Assembly (NCBI GenBank): GCA_051656645.1 | Contig: JBOGCH010000013.1 | Span: 1-64,000, forward strand | DNA length: 64,000 nucleotides | Direction: 5' to 3' | Origin: JBOGCH01 sp051656645 | Lineage (GTDB): Bacteria; Bacteroidota; Bacteroidia; Bacteroidales; Marinifilaceae | Shown: positions 8,490 through 16,054 of the stretch, in pieces | Numbering within the stretch: the first letter of the stretch is position 1 | How the letters are laid out: each line of letters begins with the position of its first letter | Translations under genes and position numbers: made by a program | Notes under the pieces: model-generated | The model's input: only the letters and a program-made list of their open reading frames with translations | Told to the model about the DNA's origin: nothing | The model's database searches: none

Positions 8490-9530
8490 ATGAAGAAAAA
8501 AGTTCTTATCATCTACACAGGCGGTACCATTGGTATGGTCAATGATCCGGAAACGGGCGCTTTATGTCCGTTCAATTTTGAGGCAATTATGAACGCAGTT
8601 CCTGAGTTGAAGGAATTTGAATTTGGTATTGACAGCTATACCTTGCCTAAAATTATTGATTCGTCGGATATTAGTCCGGAAGTGTGGCGTGATATATGCA
8701 ATATTATTGTGGAACGTTATGAAGATTACTGTGGTTTCGTTGTTTTACACGGAACAGATACCATGGCTTATTCAGCGTCGGCAGTGAGTTTCATGTTAGA
8801 TAACTTAGCCAAACCTGTTGTATTTACAGGTTCTCAGTTGCCCATAGGGACCATCCGTACTGATGGAAGAGAAAATTTAATTGCAGCTCTTGAAATTGCA
8901 GCAGCTACAATGAGTGGTCGACCGGTTGTTCCGGAAGTAACCATTTTGTTTGGCGATAAGCTTTTTAGAGGCAACAGAGCATCCAAGGTTGATGCCGAAA
9001 GTTTTGATGCATTTAAATCCTTTAATTATCCTCCACTAGCGGAAATTGGCATTCACATTCTGTATAACTACGAAGCTATAGACTATAGCTATAAAGGAGA
9101 GAAAATAACAGCGCATAGCGCAATGGACAGCAACGTAACGGTGTTGAAGTTGTTTCCGGGAATGAGCGCGGCAGCTGTGGATGGAATTCTCAATACACCT
9201 GGACTGAGGGGAGTGATTATGGAGAGTTTTGGTTCCGGGAACGCACCTAGCAATCCTGAATTTTTGCAAAAAATACGCTTGGCAAGCGAAAAAGGAATTT
9301 TAATCTATAACGTAACACAATGTCAAGGCGGAAGTGTGGAGATGGGTCGTTACGCCACCAGTCAACAACTCGCATCTTGCGGAGTTCTAAGCGGATATGA
9401 TATCACTACCGAAGCTGCCGTTTGTAAAATGATGTATTTGTTGGGGAGATACTCCGATACTAAAGAAGTAAAAAAATACTTAAATCGGACGATTAAAGGC
9501 GAAATAAGTGTGAAACGAATTGCGTTTTAA
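8490..9530 (+). CDS. ansA: L-asparaginase, type I (cytosolic)
   Basis: The enzyme hydrolyses asparagine to aspartate and ammonia. Both threonine-centred signatures are present: VLIIYTGGTIGM at the N-terminus (first catalytic Thr) and VVLHGTDTMAYSASAVSF (second Thr with its Asp). There is no signal peptide, consistent with the type I cytosolic enzyme. The frame also opens at 8472, six codons earlier. I prefer 8490 because MKKKVLIIYTGGTIG matches the family opening and because the -7 box lies too close to 8472. Length is 346 residues, normal for AnsA. It seems to be transcribed alone. Confidence 0.93.
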   Translation: MKKKVLIIYTGGTIGMVNDPETGALCPFNFEAIMNAVPELKEFEFGIDSYTLPKIIDSSDISPEVWRDICNIIVERYEDYCGFVVLHGTDTMAYSASAVSFMLDNLAKPVVFTGSQLPIGTIRTDGRENLIAALEIAAATMSGRPVVPEVTILFGDKLFRGNRASKVDAESFDAFKSFNYPPLAEIGIHILYNYEAIDYSYKGEKITAHSAMDSNVTVLKLFPGMSAAAVDGILNTPGLRGVIMESFGSGNAPSNPEFLQKIRLASEKGILIYNVTQCQGGSVEMGRYATSQQLASCGVLSGYDITTEAAVCKMMYLLGRYSDTKEVKKYLNRTIKGEISVKRIAF

Positions 9531-9663
9531 CATTAATTTTGTAACTTGCCCCGTCGTTTGTAGGATAGGTGTGCTAAACACAAAGGTTTGCGCTAATAGC
9601 TTACATAAGTAAATTAAGAATTTATTTTGAATTATTTATAAACTAAAAACAGTTAAATCAATC

Positions 9664-10449
9664 ATGAGAAAATTTTTCGCACTAATAGCGGTTTCAGCTA
9701 TGCTTACTATTGGAGCATCAACTACTGTGATGGCTCAAGAGGATGAAGCATCAGTAGCTCAAACAGAGCAGTCAACTGTTGCTTTTGAAGACGAACAAGT
9801 TGAGAGTACATCTCTTCACGCTGCAATTAAACAAAAATTCATCGAGGGTGGTGCCGGATTTATGGCTGCCGTTGTACTTTGTTTAATCTTCGGTTTGGCA
9901 ATCTCTATCGAGCGTGTAATTTATTTAAATTTATCTGACACTAATACTAAGAAACTTCTTAACAACGTTGAGGACGCATTAGCTAACGGTGGTGTTGACG
10001 CAGCTAAAGAAGTTTGCCGTAACAGCCGTGGTCCTGTTGCAAGTATTTTCTACCAAGGTTTATCTCGTTACGATCAAGGTATTGACATGGTTGAGAAATC
10101 AGTTGTATCTTACGGATCAGTTCAAATGGGTCTTTTAGAAAAAGGTTTATCTTGGATTGGATTATTTATCGCTCTTGCTCCGATGATGGGATTCTTGGGA
10201 ACGGTAATCGGTATGATCCAAGCGTTTGACAACATCCAAGCAGCAGGTGATATGAGTCCAGCCCTAGTAGCAGGAGGTATCAAAGTGGCCTTGATCACAA
10301 CTGTAGCCGGTTTGATCGTTGCGATGATCCTACAAATCTTCTTTAACTACTGTGTAGCTAAAATTGAAGGTATCGTTAACAACATGGAAGATGCTTCAGT
10401 TAGCTTACTTGATATCCTTGTAAAATACAACCAACAAACAGTTAAGTAA
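9664..10449 (+). CDS. exbB: ExbB/TolQ/MotA-type proton channel
   Basis: The 261-residue protein starts with a cleavable-looking signal peptide ending in VMAQED, as in many Bacteroidota ExbB proteins. One transmembrane segment follows at about 58-78. Two more lie in the conserved MotA/TolQ/ExbB block: GLFIALAPMMGFLGTVIGMI, then the Ala/Gly-rich VAGGIKVALITTVAGLIVAMI. With ExbD it forms the inner-membrane motor that harnesses proton-motive force for TonB-dependent uptake, which supplies SusC-like transporters in this phylum. It leads a four-gene operon; its TAA overlaps the next ATG (TAATG). Confidence 0.94.
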   Translation: MRKFFALIAVSAMLTIGASTTVMAQEDEASVAQTEQSTVAFEDEQVESTSLHAAIKQKFIEGGAGFMAAVVLCLIFGLAISIERVIYLNLSDTNTKKLLNNVEDALANGGVDAAKEVCRNSRGPVASIFYQGLSRYDQGIDMVEKSVVSYGSVQMGLLEKGLSWIGLFIALAPMMGFLGTVIGMIQAFDNIQAAGDMSPALVAGGIKVALITTVAGLIVAMILQIFFNYCVAKIEGIVNNMEDASVSLLDILVKYNQQTVK

Positions 10450-10889
10450 TGACACAAAAAATATTAAATATTGTAGCCATTGCAATGTTTGCAATAACAG
10501 CTGTGATATTAGGAATGTTTATCTGGGGTGGTGAAATTCCAAACTCTCAGTTTTACACTCCAGTACACACTGCAACATTGCTAAACTGGGCGATAGCACT
10601 TTGCGGGATTGCAGTATGCGCCGCTATGGTGTTCCCACTTGTTCGCCTATTTTCACGTCCAAAAGAAGCTGTAAAAAGCTTTATCGGACTTGCAGTTCTT
10701 GTTGGTGTTGTAGGTATTGCTTACACATTGGCAGACGGAACTCCAATGAATATTGTAGGATATAATGGAACAGATAACGTACCTAGTACTTTAATCTTCT
10801 CTGATACTGTCCTTTTCACAATGTACCTATTATTCTTCGGAACTATAGCTGCAATCATTGGAACTGAGTTATTCAGAAAAGTTAGATAA
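10449..10889 (+). CDS. Unknown four-helix membrane protein of the ExbB-ExbD operon
   Basis: This 146-residue protein has four hydrophobic segments at about 5-28, 45-65, 77-95 and 118-140, and few polar residues apart from a periplasmic-looking loop (about 96-116). I do not recognise a named family. It is translationally coupled to exbB through a one-base overlap and sits before two exbD genes. It is therefore probably an accessory part of, or assembly factor for, the same ion-driven motor. That function is inferred only from position. Codon use resembles the neighbouring genes. Confidence 0.8.
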   Translation: MTQKILNIVAIAMFAITAVILGMFIWGGEIPNSQFYTPVHTATLLNWAIALCGIAVCAAMVFPLVRLFSRPKEAVKSFIGLAVLVGVVGIAYTLADGTPMNIVGYNGTDNVPSTLIFSDTVLFTMYLLFFGTIAAIIGTELFRKVR

Positions 10890-10933
10890 TTCCCTTCGTT
10901 CTTAGATAGAAGAGGTAAAAAATAAACATTTAT

Positions 10934-11506
10934 ATGGCAAAAAGAACACCCGAAATTAACGCTACTTCGACAGCCGACATCGCGTTCCTGTTGCTTGTAT
11001 TCTTCTTGGCTACAACAACCATGAACGTTGACTCGGGAATTTACCGTCGCCTTCCGCCATATCAGCCGGATAATCAAGAGGCTCCAAAATATGCGAAACG
11101 TAACATTTTGCAGATTCTGGTAAACCGCGATAACCTGTTGGCTGTAAACGGTGAGGTAGTTGATGTAGCAGCGTTAAAGGATCGTACTATCGAATTTATT
11201 CTTAACCCTGCTAACAACGAAGAGTTACCACAAAAAGAGGTTAAGGATATTCCTTTCTTCGGAAATGTTGAAGTGTCAAAAGGCCTTGTATCACTACAAA
11301 GTGACAAAGGTACATCTTACGAGATGTATGTTGCCGTACAGGATCAGTTAACCGCAGCATGGGAACAAATGCGTAACATGAAGTCTCAGCAAAAATGGGG
11401 TAAAAACTATAAAGATCTTGATGCAGAGCAACAAGAAGCTATTCGTAAAGTTGTACCGATGAATGTATCGGAGGCAGAACCTAAAAGTATAGGAGGAAAG
11501 AAATAA
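10934..11506 (+). CDS. exbD: ExbD/TolR-family biopolymer transport protein (first copy)
   Basis: The 190-residue ExbD has one N-terminal transmembrane helix, with the key aspartate in the TADIAFLLLVFFLATTTM segment (the protonatable Asp of the motor). A periplasmic domain follows. That domain carries an insert around residues 95-125 compared with short ExbD proteins. It pairs with ExbB to energise TonB-type transport. It starts 44 nt after the unknown membrane protein and overlaps the second exbD by one base (TAATGG), so the copies are likely made in fixed ratio. Confidence 0.93.
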   Translation: MAKRTPEINATSTADIAFLLLVFFLATTTMNVDSGIYRRLPPYQPDNQEAPKYAKRNILQILVNRDNLLAVNGEVVDVAALKDRTIEFILNPANNEELPQKEVKDIPFFGNVEVSKGLVSLQSDKGTSYEMYVAVQDQLTAAWEQMRNMKSQQKWGKNYKDLDAEQQEAIRKVVPMNVSEAEPKSIGGKK

Positions 11507-11976
11507 TGGCAAAATTTAAAAAAGAAGGAAAACGCGAAACACCTGCTATTTCAACAGCGTCGTTACCCGATATCGTCTTCATGCTATTGTTCTTCTTCAT
11601 GGTTAGTACCACTATGCGTGAGGTTAGCCTTATGGTACAAAACAAATTGCCTATGGCAGACAACGTGGAGAAGTTGGAGAAAAAATCGATGGTTAGTAAC
11701 ATATATGTAGGTAAGCCTACAGCGCAGCACCAAGCAACTTACGGGACTGAGCCCCGCATACAGTTGAACGACAAGTTTGCGACATTGAATGACCTTAGTA
11801 CTTTTGTGATTGCAGAACGTGATCAACGTAAGGAAGAGGACAGAAACAGTATCACAAATAACTTGAAAGTGCACTCGGAAGTTACTATGGGTATCGTTAC
11901 AGATATCAAACAAGAGCTTAGAAAAGCAAACTCTCTGAGAGTAGTATACGGATCAAATAAACGTCCGAAATACTAA
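11506..11976 (+). CDS. exbD: ExbD/TolR-family biopolymer transport protein (second copy)
   Basis: The 156-residue second ExbD paralogue has its transmembrane segment in ISTASLPDIVFMLLFFFMV, again with the conserved Asp after the Ser/Leu/Pro turn. A periplasmic domain ends RKANSLRVVYGSNKRPKY. Two different ExbDs beside one ExbB is the common Bacteroidota arrangement and suggests a heteromeric ExbD pair in the motor. It is the last gene of the operon. A perfect hairpin follows 9 nt later, then tRNA-Arg. Confidence 0.93.
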   Translation: MAKFKKEGKRETPAISTASLPDIVFMLLFFFMVSTTMREVSLMVQNKLPMADNVEKLEKKSMVSNIYVGKPTAQHQATYGTEPRIQLNDKFATLNDLSTFVIAERDQRKEEDRNSITNNLKVHSEVTMGIVTDIKQELRKANSLRVVYGSNKRPKY

Positions 11977-11985
11977 AACACATAG

Positions 11986-12013
11986 GTAAGGGGGAAAGAA
12001 ATTTCCCCCTTAC
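11986..12013 (+). terminator. Hairpin between exbD and tRNA-Arg
   Basis: GTAAGGGGGAAA pairs perfectly with TTTCCCCCTTAC around a 4-nt loop. There is no T-run after it, and the tRNA begins 4 nt later. It may stall transcription or serve as a processing site separating the mRNA from the tRNA. Confidence 0.6.
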
Positions 12014-12017
12014 TATT

Positions 12018-12089
12018 GGTCCCGTAGTTTAATGGATAGAATGAAGGATTCCGGTTCCTTTGATATGGGTTCGAATCCCGTCGGGATCA
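12018..12089 (+). tRNA. tRNA-Arg (anticodon CCG)
   Basis: The cloverleaf can be drawn by eye. Acceptor GGTCCCG pairs with CGGGATC (one G-T pair). Anticodon stem AAGGA/TCCTT encloses the loop TTCCGGT, giving anticodon CCG. T-stem ATGGG/CCCGT encloses TTCGAAT. CCA is not encoded. It reads the CGG arginine codon. Confidence 0.93.
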
Positions 12090-12094
12090 CAAAG

Positions 12095-12149
12095 GCTTCC
12101 TCTTTAATTATGATATGAGTATCATGATTGAAGGGGAAGTTCTTTTTTT
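12095..12149 (+). terminator. Intrinsic terminator after tRNA-Arg(CCG)
   Basis: An approximately 20-bp stem (CTTCCTCTTTAATTATGATA against TATCATGATTGAAGGGGAAG) with a 4-nt loop is followed by TTCTTTTTTTA. Confidence 0.9.
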
Positions 12150-12276
12150 ATATAATGGCTTGTCATATTTCGAATATTAAATCCATACATTACTATTGTT
12201 ACTCGTTGTACTTTATAGGATATAGCGTAGTGCATTATTATATTGATGGTATTTGATTTACGATAGGGCATAAAAA

Positions 12277-12330
12277 AGTACAAAGTATATAGCACGCTGT
12301 AGAAACTCTACTTGCTATATACTTTGTACT
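12277..12330. repeat. Perfect 18-bp inverted repeat
   Basis: The 18-nt arm at 12277-12294 (AGTACAAAG..TAGCA) pairs perfectly with 12313-12330, and a nested stem GTAGA/TCTAC lies inside the loop. It sits in the convergent gap between the tRNA-Arg terminator and the uvrC 3' end. The remaining gap (12150-12472) is AT-rich and shows no gene. It could act as a bidirectional terminator, but neither side has a T-run. Confidence 0.8.
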
Positions 12331-12472
12331 ATTTATAATATTTTTATAATACTGAAATTATATACATAAGTAACTGATATTATGCATATTATATTAAAAC
12401 ACGCGCTCTGAGAATTGAATATTTATTTATCTGTTGATACTTGTCCGTAAATATCTCGCTCATAGAACCGTT

Positions 12473-14269
12473 TTAAGGGTGAAAATAGCGATAAACAACC
12501 TCAGCCTTACCTTTGCCTATAACAGCTGCTAATTCTTGCTTAGAGGACAACTTAATGCCTTCTACAGTTTTAAATCTAACCAACAGATTCTCTTCCGTCT
12601 TTGGACCAATTCCTTCAATCTCTGAAAGAATACTTTTAATTTGTCCTTTGGATCTAAGCTGACGATGGAAGGTAATACCAAATCGGTGTGCTTCATCTCT
12701 AATATGCATAAGTGTTTTTAGTGCTATCGAATTCTTTGCAATAAGATAGGGATCTTTATCGCCTGGAAAATATACCTCTTCCATTCTTTTGGCCAATCCA
12801 ATGATTGGAACTTTTCCTCTAAGGTCAAGTTGCTCTAAAGCATCTAATGCAGCGCCTAATTGGCCTTTTCCACCATCAATTACAATCAAATCAGGTAATG
12901 GTTGGCTTTCCTCTAAACGGCGCTTATAACGTCTGTAAACTGCTTCTACCATCGAAGCAAAGTCATTGGCACCCTCAACTGTTTTTACATGAAATTTACG
13001 GTACTCACTTTTAGCCGGTTTACCATCAATAAAAACAACACAACTAGAAACCGGATTAGTTCCTTGAATATTGGAGTTATCAAAACATTCAATTCTATGT
13101 GGTAATGTTGGTAGTTTAAGTTCCTTCTGCAGCGTTTCCAATCGATGGAGTTTACTCTCATCATATCGGACATGTCGTTGACGTTCTCTATCCAATTTAA
13201 AGAAACCGGCATTCCGCTCTGACAATTGTAACAACTCTTTCTTGTCTCCAATTTTAGGTATAGTATAGGTAAGATTGGTAAGCTCAACATCGGGCAGAAA
13301 CGGTACAACTATCTCTTTTGAGTTGCTATTTACCAATTGGCGTATTTCAAGAATGGCTATTCCTAACAATTCCTCGGGTGTTTCATCCAATTTTTTCTCA
13401 ATTTCAATAGTATGTATTTGATTTACAGAACCGTATACAATTCTAAGATAGTTAATGTAGGCATATTTATCACCATCTATGTAGGAAAACACGTCGATAT
13501 CGTGAATTGATGATCGCACAATGGTACTTTTGGTCTGATACTGCTTCAAGGAGTCAATTGCTTGCTTCAATTCATGTGCTTGCTCAAACTCCAGGTTATC
13601 GACACAATACTTTAAAGAAGTATTTAAGTGGTCTATAACCGCTCCATAGTGTCCTTTCAATATATTGCGTATTTGACTTATCTGTTCGTCATAGTGCGCT
13701 TGTGTCTCTTTTGCAACGCACGGACCTAAACAATTTCCAATATGGTATTCTAAACACACTCTATGTTTACCATTACATACGGATTGAGGAGTAAGTGCCA
13801 ATTTACAACTACGCAGTTTAAACATTGATTTAATCAACTCCAATAAAGTATTAGCAAAGCGTACCGACGTATACGGACCATAAAACTCTCCACCACGCCG
13901 ACTAAATTGTCTGGTTAAAAAAACACGCGGATAAGGTTCGCGCGTAATGCAAATCCATGGGTAACTCTTATCGTCCTTAAGTAAGATATTATATCTTGGT
14001 TGATACTTCTTGATAAGATTATTTTCCAATAAGAGGGCATCTTCTTCGCTATTTACAACAATATATTTTAGCGCATGAATACGTGTTACCAGTACTCGAG
14101 TTTTGGAGTTTTGTCCTGTTTTATTCAGATAGGACGATACCCTATTTTTTAGGTTCTTTGCTTTACCTATGTATATTATTTTACCCTCCTCGTCAAAATA
14201 TTGATATACTCCTGGCGAGGTGGGTAACTTTGAAATCTGCTCTCGTAAATGCTGATCGGTTAGTGCCAT
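12473..14269 (-). CDS. uvrC: Excinuclease ABC subunit C
   Basis: This 598-residue dual-incision nuclease of nucleotide excision repair has the expected domains. A GIY-YIG domain occupies about 12-95 (SPGVYQYFDEEGKIIYIGKA). The cysteine-containing middle region includes CLEYHIGNCLGPC. A UVR motif for UvrB contact lies near 205-240 (NLEFEQAHELKQAIDSL). The RNase H-like UvrC domain shows IECFDNSNIQG and DLIVIDGGKGQL. Two C-terminal helix-hairpin-helix motifs follow (ILSEIEGIGPKTEENLL). It starts 3 nt after the adenine deaminase stop and is probably co-transcribed with it. Confidence 0.97.
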   Translation of the reverse strand: MALTDQHLREQISKLPTSPGVYQYFDEEGKIIYIGKAKNLKNRVSSYLNKTGQNSKTRVLVTRIHALKYIVVNSEEDALLLENNLIKKYQPRYNILLKDDKSYPWICITREPYPRVFLTRQFSRRGGEFYGPYTSVRFANTLLELIKSMFKLRSCKLALTPQSVCNGKHRVCLEYHIGNCLGPCVAKETQAHYDEQISQIRNILKGHYGAVIDHLNTSLKYCVDNLEFEQAHELKQAIDSLKQYQTKSTIVRSSIHDIDVFSYIDGDKYAYINYLRIVYGSVNQIHTIEIEKKLDETPEELLGIAILEIRQLVNSNSKEIVVPFLPDVELTNLTYTIPKIGDKKELLQLSERNAGFFKLDRERQRHVRYDESKLHRLETLQKELKLPTLPHRIECFDNSNIQGTNPVSSCVVFIDGKPAKSEYRKFHVKTVEGANDFASMVEAVYRRYKRRLEESQPLPDLIVIDGGKGQLGAALDALEQLDLRGKVPIIGLAKRMEEVYFPGDKDPYLIAKNSIALKTLMHIRDEAHRFGITFHRQLRSKGQIKSILSEIEGIGPKTEENLLVRFKTVEGIKLSSKQELAAVIGKGKAEVVYRYFHP

Positions 14270-14272
14270 TGA

Positions 14273-15895
14273 TTACTGCTCAATAAAAGAAAACGTAGTA
14301 TAATCAAATAATCCTTTCTCTCCTATTTTAATTTTAGGAATAACAATTAACGACATAAACGCAAGGGTCATAAATGGCGACTGTATTTTACAGTCCATCT
14401 TTTCCACCATACTATGCAGTATCTCCCATTCGGATGCAAGCGTTTCACAATTACGCGAACTCATAATACCGGCAATTGGAAGCGCTAAAGTATAACTTTC
14501 ATCACCATCCACAACTGATATTCCTCCTTTGGACGATACTATAGCATTAATGGCCGCAACAATATCTTTGTCATTTGTTCCCACCGCAATAATATTATGC
14601 GAGTCGTGAGCAACGCTAGATGCTATGGCACCACGTGTTAATCCAAATCCGTTAATAGTTGCTATTTGCGGCTTAGATTTGTGGTAACGATTATAATACA
14701 CTATCTTCAATAAATCGCGCTTTAAATCGGCTTCAAAATGCTCTAATGGCTCTTCAAAATTACTCTTTAATACCTCTGTCAACAATTCTCCATCCTCTAC
14801 TTTTATAGATGTCAGTTGTCCAGAAACAGCAAACTTTAAGTCATCTACACATAACTTATCAGCATGGAAATTATTTATAGGTTCAACTTTATCAACTACA
14901 GTACTTGGCTTATAACTCTCCTTGTTATAAACTTCCTCGCCATTAATATAGGTTGCTAATGTAACAAACTCCTGCAGGTTATTTACTCGGATAAAGTCAG
15001 CCGTATCCCCTTTTTGTAATGTTCCAACCGGTAAATTATAATGTTGAATAGTATTGACCGATGCACATTTCAATACCTCAAATAAATCATAACCGTCTGC
15101 TATAGCTCTACGCACAATCTTATCAATATGTCCATTGTGCAATAAATCGTCAGGATGCGAATCGTCTGTACAGAACATTACATGCTCCGGACATTCACTA
15201 AGAAGATATTTCAAACCTTCATAATTACGCGCAGAACTTCCTTCTCTGATTAATATTTTCATACCAAGTTCCACTTTATCCAGCGCCTCTTGCACAGTAC
15301 TACATTCATGGTCGGTAGTTATTCCCGCATGTACATATTCCTTAAGTTGCTCTCCTTCCAGCTCTGGTGCATGTCCATCTATAGGCAAATTATATCTTTT
15401 TGCCGAATCAATTTTACGCATCACCTCCTCGTCTTTATATAACACTCCCGGAACATTCATCATCTCCGATAATGCTACAAAATTACCTGATGCTGCCATA
15501 CGTTCCACAGCATCCGCATTTATTACAGCACCACTACTATCTAGCGGTGTTGCAGGCACACAGGATGGAATTGAGAAAAACGTTTTTATTTGTCCTTCTT
15601 TCGCTTTCCTAATCATAAAATCAATACCGCCCTCACCTACTACATTCGCAATTTCATGCGGATCTGTAACCGCAGCTACAGTTCCTCTACTCACAACAAA
15701 ATCCGAAAAATTATCGGGAGTCATCATTGAACTCTCAATGTGTACATGACTATCTACAAAACCCGGAATTATAAAATCGTCATAACGTTTATTACTATAT
15801 TCTATGTTTATAATTCGTCCTTCTTCTATTGAGAGGATTGCTGGAAATATACTTCTATTATATACATCAACTAAATTACCTTCTATTTTTTTCAT
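14273..15895 (-). CDS. ade: Adenine deaminase
   Basis: This roughly 540-residue amidohydrolase converts adenine to hypoxanthine for purine salvage. Metal-binding and active-site segments are visible: GFVDSHVHIESSMMTP near the N-terminus, TAVTDPHEIANV-type strand (VAAVTDPHEIANVVG), GHAPEL, and CTDDSHPDDLLHNGHID. The family's C-terminal domain is present (IAVGTNDKDIVAAI, GGISVVDGD). I use the ATG at 15895; the frame continues to a TTG at 15931, but the family opens near MKKIEGNLVDV. It probably forms a two-gene unit with uvrC downstream. Confidence 0.94.
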   Translation of the reverse strand: MKKIEGNLVDVYNRSIFPAILSIEEGRIINIEYSNKRYDDFIIPGFVDSHVHIESSMMTPDNFSDFVVSRGTVAAVTDPHEIANVVGEGGIDFMIRKAKEGQIKTFFSIPSCVPATPLDSSGAVINADAVERMAASGNFVALSEMMNVPGVLYKDEEVMRKIDSAKRYNLPIDGHAPELEGEQLKEYVHAGITTDHECSTVQEALDKVELGMKILIREGSSARNYEGLKYLLSECPEHVMFCTDDSHPDDLLHNGHIDKIVRRAIADGYDLFEVLKCASVNTIQHYNLPVGTLQKGDTADFIRVNNLQEFVTLATYINGEEVYNKESYKPSTVVDKVEPINNFHADKLCVDDLKFAVSGQLTSIKVEDGELLTEVLKSNFEEPLEHFEADLKRDLLKIVYYNRYHKSKPQIATINGFGLTRGAIASSVAHDSHNIIAVGTNDKDIVAAINAIVSSKGGISVVDGDESYTLALPIAGIMSSRNCETLASEWEILHSMVEKMDCKIQSPFMTLAFMSLIVIPKIKIGEKGLFDYTTFSFIEQ

Positions 15896-15985
15896 AATCC
15901 AAAAGATATTATCATTCTGTTTATACCACAAATATACGAGTTTGTTATTTAAAATGATTATGCCCCATTCGCTTTATTGATCATA

Positions 15986-16026
15986 TAAAAAAGTAAGGAG
16001 TACCATATTGCAATGATACTCCTTAC
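15986..16026 (-). terminator. Intrinsic terminator of the mnmG transcript
   Basis: On the minus strand GTAAGGAGTA (16026-16017) pairs with TACTCCTTAC (16002-15993), followed by TTTTTT. It closes the mnmG operon, and the parS palindrome lies between it and the mnmG stop. Confidence 0.85.
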
Positions 16027-16029
16027 CTC

Positions 16030-16051
16030 AATTGTTCCACGTGGAACAATT
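16030..16051. promoter_or_regulatory. parS centromere-like site (ParB binding)
   Basis: The core TGTTCCACGTGGAACA (16033-16048) is identical to the widespread bacterial parS consensus for chromosomal ParB. It extends to a perfect 22-bp palindrome (AATT...AATT). It is intergenic, 3 nt beyond the mnmG stop codon and before the terminator. Sites of this exact sequence rarely occur by chance, and in most bacteria they cluster near the replication origin. I found only this one copy in the window by eye. Confidence 0.88.
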
Positions 16052-16054
16052 TAT

